NCBI GenBank assembly: GCA_917880885.1
Contig: OU862915.1
Location: 32,992,676 to 33,056,675, forward strand
DNA: 64,000 nucleotides
Source of the DNA: Limnephilus marmoratus
Lineage: Eukaryota; Arthropoda; Insecta; Trichoptera; Limnephilidae
Direction: 5' to 3'
The position numbers and the translations under genes are program-made. This document shows, piece after piece, positions 10,126-21,700 of the stretch (the stretch's first letter is position 1; every line of letters starts with the position of its first letter). Below the pieces are notes generated by a model. That model ran no database searches, was not told the DNA's origin, and saw nothing but the letters and a program-made list of their open reading frames with translations.

Positions 10126-11650
10126 TAGTAATACAAAGAAAAAGAGTTGGTACAAATACATTTCGTGAGGTGGGGGGACATTTTACGTGTTTGTATGGGA
10201 CATTTGAGGTGCCTCTTGTATGAGGTACTCAACACTAATTCGATCAAGAAACTACAAACTAGGCTAGGGTACGCTTTTCTGGAGGAGGCTCGACCTAGAG
10301 CTACGGAAGACTAAAAATATTTTGAACGTGAATCACGGAGGTGTTGTGATTAGAGCCCGACAAGGACTGAGGCTTACAAAGAAGGCAAATGGTACGTTCA
10401 GTACGTTTGAGTACATTGGGCGCCGTGTTTCTTCTGCTGGATTGTCATTTACGCTGTTAACGCTGTACCATCCTGGTTCGAAACCGATCTGTGTGAATTT
10501 TTTTAGGGAGTTGTCATGTTTTTTGGAACGGGCAGTCAGACTTTCTGAAACTTTCATAATCACAGGTGATATAAATATTCATCTTGAGCGTGAGACTCAC
10601 CCAACGCTGTCAAATTCAATGACTTACTGAATAACTCTAGAATCCATCAATGGGTTCATATACCAACTCATGGCGCTGGTGGAATACTAGACATTTTTAT
10701 ATCCAGGTGTAAGGGTCCACCACTAATAGCAAAAGTTCATGACATATAGTTTTATCGGATCATCGCCTTGTCCGTACTGAAATTGATTTCAATCCGCCTA
10801 AAGTTCCATAAAGAACCATAGAATCGAGGGAATGGCGTAAATCTGATTTCGAAAATTTCGAGAATTTAAGACAACGACAGAACTGTATAATAAAATTCTA
10901 CCAAGCTCATTAAATAAATTTGCTCCTACCACCTCGAAAAAACGGAAAGTTCGGAAGTCTGATGACTGGTTCGTTGAAGGGTGTCGGAGTCAAAAGAGGC
11001 TAATGCGTAAACTAGAAAGGTCAAACCCGAGAAACCCCGACGTTGAAGACCAGTGGATTAATGCTTAGGACAGAAGAATAAGTTCGAAAAGATCGGAATA
11101 CTGGAACAACAAAATTGACTCTGAGCGAAAAAATCCACTACGTCTCTGGAACCCAGTTAAAAATATTATTGCCAATCAATAATCCCGTGCAAATTACTAC
11201 AGACATTACTCCGCGGGCCTTCTCTTAAGTTTTTCTGTGAAAAAATAGAATCCATACGCGTCTCCACATCTTCTACCCCCTGCCAATATTTACAACCAAT
11301 TTCAAATGTTCCATGTCATCATTTAAACCTATGTACAACGCTAGAAGAAGTAGGAAAGTTAATTAAACAATTGTTCTTGAACAACTGTTCTTGAACCTAT
11401 CCCAACTGGGCTTCTCAAGAAATGTAGCAACGTGTTAGCTCCCTTCCCGGTTCACGTGTTTAATAAATCCCTAAGTACATGTGACATTCTAGAACCACTC
11501 AACTCTGCAGTAGTTACCCCAATAATAAAAAAACATAGCTTGATGCCGACAACTTGGGTAACTAGAGACCTGTGTCAAATCTGCCTTTTGTAGCAAAAAT
11601 ACTCGAAAAAATTGCTGCTTCTCAAATAACCTCCCACTTCAACCTGAAAA

Positions 11651-11845
11651 ATTCTTTTTTTTATTATTATTTTTACATTAACTCCACACATAGGCCCTGA
11701 GGGTAATTATTTTCCTCAGGGCCTATGACATCTGGGATGCTGTGCGGAGGATCTTTTTGAGAAGAGGAAGGAATGAACATTGGTCTTGAAGAGTCCCATG
11801 ATGTAGGAGCCGAGCTGTGGAATGATTTGCCGGCCTAAAATAATG
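11651..11845 (-). mobile_element. LINE 3' end fragment
   Basis: On the minus strand it matches the last about 190 bp of the LINE that ends at 20412: the CTCGGCT and GGACTCTTCAAGACC segments, then a hairpin between CCTGAGG and CCTCAGG, then TGTGGAGTTAATGTAAAA and an A-rich tail. Confidence 0.8.
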
Positions 11846-11944
11846 TAAATGACCTTACCGTTTACCGATCATCAATCCGTTTAATGGAGATTCCACTCAG
11901 GAATTCCAACAGGAACCGGATTACTTCGTGTCCTGTCAGATATT

Positions 11945-12135
11945 ATTACCCGGATCCAGGGGGGGGGGGGGGTCATGGGGGTAATGACCCACGAATACCC
12001 TACTTTTTACTTGTATCTATTATTATCAAAATTAAATTAAAAATTCTTGTGACTTGATCACGACTATGTGACCCCCCCCCCCCCTGGAGCTACGTGATCC
12101 CCCCCCCCCTTGGTGCCTAAGCTGGATCCGCCCTT
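11945..12135. mobile_element. Short MITE-like element with poly-G and poly-C arms
   Basis: CCCGGATCCAGGGG with a 14-G run at the left and a C run followed by CTGGATCCG at the right are roughly inverted. The AT-rich centre is non-coding. No clear TSD, so family unknown. Confidence 0.45.
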
Positions 12136-12139
12136 GGTC

Positions 12140-12549
12140 GAAGGATGTGGACCGTAATTTCTTATCTCTTATTTTGTACGACAATTGTACAAATTTTCAT
12201 TGAGAAGCATCAAATTTCTGCTTTAGAGGGCGGGAAAGGGGAGTAGAGTGAGCGTGGTGTTTCGAAATCTCATTCGTTGACTCATTCGAAACTCAGTAGA
12301 CAGTTACCTTTCTACTGTTATCAAAGTCAAGTATGCAAAATTTCATCAATCTCGGAATAAAACTGAAGAGATATTTATTTAAAAAAAAACGTATTTGGTT
12401 ACTCTTCTTTACTTACATAAAAAAAATATGTAAAGGAAACTTTTATTAAGCTTTTTTATAATATTTTAAATATTATTATCAGTCAATTTAATTAAAAAAA
12501 TGTTTTTTTAAGGGTGAAAATCTCAAATCACATCTATTTTAAATCTGTT
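12140..12549. other. JHEH 3' flank
   Basis: Downstream of the JHEH stop. Apart from the polyadenylation signal at 12442-12447 no feature is recognised. Confidence 0.5.
12442..12447 (-). promoter_or_regulatory. Putative JHEH polyadenylation signal
   Basis: AATAAA on the minus strand, about 100 bases past the JHEH stop codon. Position and orientation fit; cleavage site not determined. Confidence 0.5.
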
Positions 12550-12781
12550 TTACAGTTCAATTTTTGCGTTTTTCTTCCGGTGAAACTCTAAGAATTTTTG
12601 TGTGGCCGACCACAGATCGTTGGACAGGGCCTCCGGATGCTCCAGGGCTGCAAAGTGCCCCCCGTCGGGGAAGTCCGAGAGCTGCAGCAAGTTGGGGTAC
12701 TTGCTCCGGTACTGGCCCTCCGTAAACATCAGCATCTCGTGCTCAAACCTTGCAATGGCTGTCGGTACTTCGGTGGGGATA
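12550..12781 (-). CDS. JHEH: JHEH exon 5 (last)
   Basis: Acceptor TTTTTCAG precedes T-ATC-CCC; the first base completes a serine codon begun in exon 4. Encodes IPTEVPTAIARFEHE (acid E405), the SKYPNLLQL segment and GGHFAALE (H432), ending KIEL and TAA. Confidence 0.93.
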
Positions 12782-15700
12782 CTGAAAAACAAATAATATT
12801 TAAGTATTTTATAAAAGTTAAGGTGGTTCAAAGCCTAAAAAAGACACTGGTGGGAATAGGAGAAACGGCCCGCAATGAAAGAATTCAAAGTACTGCAACC
12901 AATTCTTGTCAAAGACAAAAATATCTGACAACTTAAAATACAATAGTAGAAAACGTTCCAGATTCCGTTGTTACAAAACGATAACATTCCAATATTATTG
13001 AAAGCTTAATCAATGTGCACCTACTGCAAATGATTAATCTAATAGTTCAAACCCAATGAACTAGACAAATACTAATCAATGTGGATAAATATTGAGACTA
13101 CTAACAGGATACAGCCACCTTAGGAGTTAGGAGTTATAAGCTATTGGGAGTGGAAAATAAAGCCCTAATGGTTACGTAGGAACTACAATATGATGCTGGC
13201 AGTGTTTGACGAATCGCCACACAAAGGCAGGATCAGATGTTCAATGACGGTGCGGTTTGAAGAACTAAACTAGCAGACAGCAGAACTAGCAGAAAGCTGG
13301 CTGCATGCCCGCATGGCAGCAGGCGATTCTGGTCGCTTGCGGGCTCAATAGGTCGCAATTTCTGCAAATCCAGTCTGCTCCCTCTTACCAGACCTGACGG
13401 CTCACTAGCAAACACCGCCACCGAAAAGGCTAACTTATTAGGTAAAATGTTAATAACTCAACCCTCGATGACCAAGGTGCTGTCCCGACAACAGTTCCTC
13501 ACTGCGGTTTTCGTATGAAAAAGCTGAGGATCCGGCTTCGGGAAGTACTCCATGTTTTACGAGGGCTTGAAGTTAATAAAGCTAGTTGGCCTGACGGAAT
13601 ACCTGCCCTGGTACTGCAGAGGTGCGCTGCAGAAATAGCTCCAATTTTGACGAAGCTTTTTTAAATGTCCCTGAAGACTGGCTCTGTGCCCTCTGGTTTG
13701 GAAAAAAGCGGTTATCCATCCTACTCCAAAGAAGGGTGACTGCTCCAACCCGGCCAACTACCGCCCCATAGCGATCACATCAGTTCTGTCTAAGGTGATG
13801 GAACGTGTGATCAACGACAAACTGCTCACATACCTCGAGAAGAACAAAATTGTTAACGACCGTCAATACGGATTCCGGCGGAACCGCTCGTGCGGTGACC
13901 TTCTCGCGTATGTGACGCATGTTTGGGGGCGATCCCTGGAACGTTTCGGTGAGACCCAAACGGTTGCACTGGATATTTCCAAGGCCTTTCACCGGGTTTG
14001 GCACCGAGGACTTGTCAACAAACTGCCTTCTTGCGGACTTCCCGCATCCTTGTGTACGTGGATTGCCGACTTCTTGAGGGAGAGGTCGATTCAGACGATA
14101 GCCGATGGTTTCACCTCTTCCTCACACTCGATAAATGCTGGCGTCCCACAGGGATCGGTTCTGTCTCCGACTTTGTTTTTGTTGCACATTGTAATGTCTG
14201 TGTGAATTTGTATGAGTGCAAGCGAGATAGCATGCTTGCGTGAATCTATATAAGGCGATGCATGCGAGATTCGTGCTCTTTTGGCTCAAGGCAGCTCCCT
14301 AATAAATACTAGTACAGAATACAGTTACGCTCTTCATTTAAGTGTACTACCCACTACAATACACTTCGTCTTCCACATCTGTAAGTCCGCATCTGATTTA
14401 GCTCTGCCACAACGGGCTAAGACGGACATTACAACTGGCGCAGTCGGTAGTAGCTGACATTTCAAGCTACGAAATTGAAGAACCTGAAGACCAGAGTACG
14501 GAAGAGCAGAGATTGTTGCGACAAAAAAAAAATTGTTGCATGAAGACGCACTCAAGAAGACGCCATCACGAATGTCAAGAAGACGTGCATTAGAGCCTGC
14601 ATCCATATTGCAGTATTGAGGGAGCAAATTTGGCGTTGGCATGCTAACATTGCATGCAGTAAGAAGAAGACGGTGACAGCAGACCATCTACGGAAGATTT
14701 AAGCCGGAATCTGGGGCAAGGGCTCAGATTCTGTCGCTGCAGCTATTCAAGCGGGACCGGACAAAGGGCTGGATTCTGTAGCTGCAGGGAGACGGACACG
14801 GGCAATCAGCGGTCGAAAGAGACGGCTGGTGACGGAGATCCGGAAGCTGTGTGGGGAGACGCTTTGGAGCGAGGTTCTGGAGCGGATTCACCCGGAAGCG
14901 CTGAGATAAGTTTTTTTAATCAAAATTTGTTTCAACTCTTTTCCCGATGAATGCTATTTGTAAAAGTCTGGGGGCATTCTGTCACAAGACAGGAGTGTGG
15001 TCCTTGTTCAAGGAGAGACTGGACCAAGCTCTCATATTATATGAAAAAATTTTGTCGCCAGAACGTAAAAGAGCGTTCCTCTTAAATAATCTCACCGAAG
15101 ATACCTTTTCATTGTTAAGCGATTTGTGTTTTCCAAAAAAAGTGTCGGAAACCTCATTTGAGGATTTGTGTAAATTTCTAGATTCCCATTGTAAGCCTAT
15201 TCACAATATTTTTGAATCACGGGAAATGTTATATAAATGTAAACAATCGGCTAATGAATCTATTAAAGAGTTTGCCGCGAAGCTTAAAAATATTAGTTTG
15301 TCATGTAACTTTGAAGCAAGATTAGAATCGTGTTTGAAAGACATATTTATTATTGGTGTGTTCAATGAGAAAATGAAACACAAACTTTTTATGGAAGGTT
15401 TAAACAAGTCATTTCTAGAATGCGTTAATATAGCTTCCACGTGGGAACATGTATTAAGTATGGAGAATGCAAAGTCGAATTTAAATGCAGTTCATAACTT
15501 CGATAAATCTAGGCAGGTAAGCCGTTATAAGGATTGCAAAGTGCGTAGTAAATCACCCCACAAGATAAATAATAATATGTCATGTTTTATTTGTGGTAGG
15601 AATAATCATGTGCAAAAAGATTGTTGGCACAAGAAGTTGCAATGTTATATTTGTAAGAAGGTAGGGCACACTAGCTCGACTTGTAAAAATAAATCAAGTA

Positions 15701-18700
15701 GTAAATATTCACGCTCGCCTAGTACGAAGCGCGAAGGTAGTACGATAAATACTGTGTCGCTAGGTAATAATAATGATCCTATGTTTTTAAATTTATGCGT
15801 AGATAATATTATTTTGCAGGTTATGGTCGATACGGGAGCCAGCATAAATGCGATTCCATACGAAATGTTTAATAGATATTTTAGTGAAAAGAAATTAATG
15901 GTGTGCGATATTAAGTTATTCGGGTATGATAATAAATCATTAAAAGTTTTGGGTAAAATTATATGTAACGTGGAATTTAAAAATAAATGCGTGCCGACCG
16001 AATTTATAATAATCAATAATGGTAGTTCATGTATTGTGGGTAGGAATTTTCTCAAGTGTTTCGATATTACATTACACGGAATTAATCTGGTGAATAAGAG
16101 TGTTGCAGATAAGGGAACGTACCCAAACTACGTGACCAACTTTTTGCAATTTTTAACCCCCCCCCCCCCCCCCCGGTGACCAAAATCCTTAGGAACCCGC
16201 CGCTCATTTGTATGGAGCGTGACCTTTTGAAGACCCCCCCCCCCCCTAAAAGTGTCACGTAGTATGGGTACGTTCCCTAATAATATAAGATGTTAAAATT
16301 AAAATACCCTAACGTGATTTCGGATAAACCGGGTAGATTGCAAAATTACGAAGCTAATATTGAGGTTATGTCGGATTTTAAACCAAGGTTCGTTAACCCA
16401 AGACCCATTCCGTATTGTTTGCGGGTGCAAGTGGAAAATGAATTGCTAAAAATGATGAACGACGACATTATTGAGAAAGTTGAAATTAGTGAAATGGCAA
16501 GTCCAATTGTTATTGTTAAAAAAAAAGATGGCACGATTAGGATATGTACAGATTTCAAAAACACTTTGAATCCAATGTTGGCACCTTTAAAATTTCCGTT
16601 GCCTAGAGTAGAAGATTTAATTTCTTCGTTAAATGGTGCGAAACATTTCGCAAAAATTGATTTAAAAAATGCTTTTTCTCAGATTGCTTTGAATGAAAGT
16701 TCAAAAAAACTAAATGTTATTTCAACTCACATAGGTCTGTTTGCGTATAAAGTTTTGCCGTTTGGGCTTACGACGAGTCCGGCGATTTTTATGCAAGTCA
16801 TAGCAACTATCGTCGGTGGTTTAAAAAATGTGCGTGTATTTTTAGACGATATATTATTATTTGGTAATTTGAAAGAAGAATTAAATTCGGTATGTAACGC
16901 GGTAATTAAGAAATTAAATGATCATGGTCCGACCGTAAATGACCAAAAATGTTATTTTTATGTACCGGAAATTGAATACTTAGGTTTTAAAATCTCTCTG
17001 GAAGGTATCTCGCTAGAAAGTAAAATTGAAGCAATTAAGAATTTGGCAGTTCCGAGGAATGTGTCAGAATTAAGAAGTTTGTTGGGAGTAATCTCATATT
17101 ATAGAATGTTCTACGGAATATATTGGACACTCTGTCACCACTCTATAATTTATTGAAAAAGGGAACCGTATTTTTGTGGTCGGAAGAATGTAGTGATGCT
17201 TTTAATTTTGTAAAAAAACAATTGATGTCAGAAAAAATTCTAGTTCACTTCAATCCCAGTATCCCTTTGAAACTCATTACGGATGCCAGTAATATTGGGA
17301 TTTCAGCAATTCTTTGTCACAAGTATGATAACGGGATAGAACGCCCAGTAGCATTTGCAAGTAGGACTTTATCGGAAACCGAACGGAAATATTCAATTTT
17401 GGATAAAGAAGCGTGTGCAATCATATTTGGGTTGAAAAGATTCTTTCAATACTTGTATGGAAATAAGTTCATTCTGTCATGCGACAATAAACCGCTTGTA
17501 CATATTCTAGATAAAAATAAGCAGGAACCAATTCTAGCAGCGAACAGATTACAGCGTTACGCTTTAATTTTGCAGTCATTTAATTATACTATAGAGTACA
17601 TCAAGTCGGACGACAATAAAGCAGATTTCTTGTCAAGATTACCGATGCAACGGAGCAATAATAATATCGAGGAATACGAAGATAACCATTATTTCTTGGA
17701 TATAATTAACGATACGGATATCGATAGTTTGGAAATAGAACGGTTAAATAATATTTCTGTTGAAACGGAAGTAAATCCGGAAATATTTAAACGGAGTTCG
17801 GAAAAGGATTTAGTTTTATCAGAGATTGTCAATTATTTGAATACAGGGTGGCCTGAAAAAAAAAACTTAAATTCTGATTTATTAAAATTTTGGCGTATTA
17901 GAGATAAGTTATCAACTCATGATGCATGTTTGTTTTATGATAGTAAACTGGTAGTACCAATGGAATTAAAAGAATCAGTTTTGAAATATATTCACCGTTC
18001 GCACCTGGGTATAGTGAATTCGAAAAGTTTAGCTAGAAATTATTTTTTCTGGTTAGGTATAAATGCTGATATTGAGAAGGAGGTAAAACAGTGTACTAGG
18101 TGTGCAGTATGTTTACCTACTCCTTCCAAGGTGCAATTGGCGAGTTGGCCAGTGAATAATTTAGTTTGGAACCGGATTCATATAGACCATCTAGGTCCTT
18201 TCGGTAATTTAATTTTTTTTGTAGTGGTAGACGCTACCACAAAGTGGGTGGATTGTCAAATAGTACCAACGGTAGATTCAGTTAGTGCAATCAAAATATT
18301 AAAGAAAATGTTTTCTGACTTTGGTATACCGGAAAAAAATTGTTAGTGATAATGGAACAGCTTTCACGTCAGCTTTATTTCAGGAATTTTGTCGTGAATT
18401 TAATATTGAACATATGACGTCAGCAGTCCAGCACCCGGCTTCGAATGGTTTGGCAAAAAACGCTGTCAAAACAGCAAAAAATTTTTAAAAAAAAATATTA
18501 GTGAATAACAGATTTCCAAGGGATCTGGACGATAAATTACTGTCATTTTTAATTGATATTAGGAATACACCTTCGTTATGTACGGGAATTGAACCTAGTG
18601 TGTTGATGTTAGGTAGAAAAATTCGTTCAATTTTTAATACGGTTGTGCCTAAAATGAATAATGACAAGTGTAGTGATTTTAAAAAAATTGATGATAAAGT

Positions 18701-21700
18701 AAACAATAAAATGGTAGCTAGTCAAAACAGTAAAAAAATATTACCGGGGAAGAAAATTTAAAAAATTCTTTGATTTGGGATCAAAAGTTTTGACCAAAGA
18801 TTTTAGAAATAAAAAGAATAATTGGATTTTGGGTACAATTATCAAAAGATTAGGGAGTAGAACCTATATGGTTAAGATACATTCAACAGGCCAGGTTTGG
18901 AAAAGACACCACGATCAGCTTTCTTATAGAAAGTTTAAGTGGGGGGAGAGTGACTATTCTGATAATTTGTTGGACTTTGGTCCACTCTCAGACGTGGACA
19001 GGACCAATACTAATTCCCCTGTTCTTTGCAGATCGCAGCCACCATGGGAAGGGAGACTGCGTTCCAGACCTCAACCACGCCCACGTTATCCAAAGTAAAA
19101 ATAAAGTTTATATTATATAATTACATGAAGAAAAAAAAATGTGTATAAAATGAAATACGTAGTTATTTGTTATGTATAAGTGTTAGATATAAAAAAAAAA
19201 ATATATGATCCATGTAATTATTGTTTAAGTGTGGGGGTGTAATGTCTGTGTGAATTTGTATGAGTGCAAGCGAGATAGCATGCTTGCGTGAATCTATATA
19301 AGGCGATGCATGCGAGATTCGTGCTCTTTTGGCTCAAGGCAGCTCCCTATAAATACTAGTACAGAATACAGTTACGCTCTTCATTTAAGTGTACTACCCA
19401 CTACAATACACTTCGTCTTCCACATAGTAAGTAATAAGTAAGTCCGCATCTGATTTAGCTCTGCCACAACGGGCTCAGACGGACATTACACACATCAACG
19501 ACCTTTTGTCATGTGCACCAATTCATTGTTACGCGGATGACAGTACAGTTCATGATAGCTTTTTGTTTGACAAGCTCACAAACTCCAACAGCTCGTAGGA
19601 CTTTGAGGCAAAGAATGGACGGTTACCTCGAGAGTGTTTTCTCTTGGGGTAAAAATAATCTCGTTGAATTTAATGTTTCAAAGACCCAATCTTGTCTGAT
19701 TACGTCTAAAAGGGATCGAAATGAAAATCTAGTCTCTTTCAACGGTAGCAATCTTCCGAACAGGCCCTCTATTGATATGCTTGGTGTAACCCTAAGTGAC
19801 CGATATGGGGGCTCCATCGAAGCCAGAGTAAAGTTAGCCTCCCAAAAACTAGGCGTACAGTACAGGGCCCGCAGATACTTTAATAGTACACGACTGCTAA
19901 CCCTGTACAAATCACAAGTGCGCCCCCCGGTTGAATTTGGCAGCCACCTCTGGTCTCGAACTCCAAAATACCTGAAAAATACCCTCGACTCGAGGGTCCG
20001 TTTGATAGATTCTCCCATCTTAACAGACGGATTGCAATCTTTAGAGCACAGGCATCGGGTGGGAATGCCATCCTTATTCTACTGGTATTACAATGGAAGA
20101 TGCTTCGTGGAACTAGCATCATTGATCCCCTCGGCACCGGTGCATAGTCGGGAAACACGCTAACCGCGTGCCCAACATTTGTACACAGTTGACATGAGAA
20201 CAGGTCGTTTCTTCGACTCATTCTTGTGTTCAACAGCTCGGCTGTGGAAATATTTGCCGGCCTCTGTGTTTCCTCCTTCCTACAACATGGGTCTCTTCAA
20301 GACCAATGTTCATTCCTTCCTATCCTCAAAAAGACCCTTCACACAGCATCCCAGATGACATAGGCCCTGAGGGAAATTATTTTCCTCAGGGCCTGTTGTG
20401 TGGAGTTAATGTAAAAAAAAAGACCATTCTGTTTTGAACGTCGCCTGCAAAACTTCATAGTTCCTAGATATTATTTTAATCTGCTGTTTTTTCAAGCCTT
20501 TTCGGATAAACTTCGCGTTTGGAAACTATCTGATAAATAAAGTTGTATTCAACCTCTTTAATTATATATTAGTAGTAGGAAATAAAAAAAAAACATTGAA
20601 TAAATACAGATTACTCTATGGTGCTTATGAGCCCCGGTGGGAAGAATACGCAGATACCTAGGGAGCCACGTCGTGGAACCAGGATACATCAGCATTTATC
20701 CGATGACAATCCTGAAGAACTTCATTACAAGGTCAAAGCTACTATCAAAGGGTGAAGCACGGCAGATAGTAGCCACGATCTTACCTCCGTAGTCCAGTGG
20801 CTAAGACTCTTGACTCACATTCCAGAGGTCGCGGGTTCGAACCCGGCATGCGCAAATAAATTTTATTTGATTAATTTGTGTTATTTCACAATTAATTCAT
20901 TTAAAATAATATATAGTATATTTGCGGCATGTTCCAGAGTGGAAGATACTCTCAGTATCGCCCTGGTGTAAGACCACCATTCAGAATTGAAACGTTGCTT
21001 GAAAATGGCTTTAGCCGTGTTTAGTGACCAGATCTGAATAGCCAGGTACTTCCCAACCTTCCTCTTCCCCACCTCCTTCCCCTCCCCACTATCTTCAGCC
21101 TCACAACATACCCCAATTGGGGATGCCATAGTCTCACTGGCTCCAGACGGGAGCAGTTGAGATTCTTGTGCGGTATTCACTGTAAAAAAAAAAAAAAAAG
21201 ATAGGAAAGTAAGATTCCGTATATCCCAAAGACTACCAAATGCCAGATGAAAGGACGACAAAAAACTACCAATCGGGTGCATTATTTGAAGCGACTTATA
21301 GGCAGATCGAGGAGAAGGTGGACTAACAGTATCGAAGACGATTGGAGCAAAACGGCAAGAACTAAGGACTGGAGGTGAATTGCGATGGATCGGAGCCAAT
21401 AAAGAGCATCGGTGGAGAAGGCCAAATCCTACCCTGGGATTAGATGTAGATGACGATGATGATGACATATGACGCAATGGACTTCTGGCCCGATTGTTCA
21501 CGGGAGCCATGCATACATAAGGCGGCCAACCGTCCCGCATTGACGGTTGTAGTCCCGCATTGAAATATTTAATGAAATAGTCCCGCAAATCGTCTAAAGC
21601 GTCCCGCATGTCCCGCATTCCTATATTTTTTGTAATATTGTCTATGGTAGACAAATAAACTTTCTCTAAGTTTTGTATATTTTAACCATTTCCGTTCATC

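Larger units (their letters stand above)
9028..10237. mobile_element. hAT-like element inside LINE endonuclease
   Basis: The ends TAGTGTTGGGTA and TACTCAACACTA are inverted and flanked by a perfect 8-bp duplication ATTCGATC (9020-9027, 10238-10245). Removing it with one duplication rejoins the LINE endonuclease frame. Inside are a hairpin, a poly-G tract, a SINE-B fragment and two tandem-repeat arrays; no transposase is visible. Confidence 0.88.
8677..11650 (+). pseudogene. LINE (Jockey/CR1-like): endonuclease and start of reverse transcriptase
   Basis: The first segment (to 9027) encodes the start of an AP-type endonuclease with WNARSL and a VTESWH active-site motif. A hAT-like element (9028-10237) interrupts it. 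Frame resumes at 10246 and later gives GGVVIRARQGLRL, a LTLYHPGS segment and the catalytic GDINIHLE motif. Further 3' the frame breaks repeatedly, with linker and early RT pieces (KVRKSDDWFVEGC, a LAPFPVHVFNKSL-like segment, then VVTPIIKK). It stops at about 11650 where an opposite-strand LINE 3' end abuts. Non-functional. Confidence 0.75.
14190..19490 (+). mobile_element. Ty3/gypsy LTR retrotransposon (mag-like), inserted in LINE
   Basis: Two near-identical LTRs beginning TGTAATGTC and ending GACATTACA enclose gag, protease, RT, RNase H and integrase in Ty3/gypsy order. A 5-bp duplication CACAT flanks it (14185-14189, 19491-19495). No envelope frame is seen. The coding part is interrupted by a MITE at 16113-16277 and by frameshifts near 17120 and 18345, so it is defective although young. 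Confidence 0.92.
13220..20412 (+). mobile_element. LINE (Jockey/CR1-like), split by Ty3/gypsy element
   Basis: Segment 1 (13220-14189) encodes the linker and reverse transcriptase: a LTRPDGSLANT segment, NYRPIAITSVLSKVMERV, DRQYGFRRNRS, LDISKAF and AGVPQGSVLSPTLF. Segment 2 (19491-20412) resumes with the catalytic YADD and continues to the RT C-terminus (LLTLYKSQVRP, the SHLWSRTPKY region, SRETR). It ends in a 3' UTR with a CCTGAGG/CCTCAGG hairpin and TGTGGAGTTAATGTAAAA tail. Frames are broken in several places (about 13660, 19600, 19995), so it is a fossil. It lies antisense in JHEH intron 4. Confidence 0.85.

Noticed and set aside
14190..19490. Endogenous retrovirus with envelope
   Set aside because: No envelope-like frame between integrase and the 3' LTR; gene order and LTRs fit a Ty3/gypsy retrotransposon.
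20881..21654. 257-codon minus-strand ORF
   Set aside because: It reads across SINE-A copy 1, its poly(A) tail and a LINE fragment on the other strand; no domain, and its end equals the SINE translation also found at 22234-22713.
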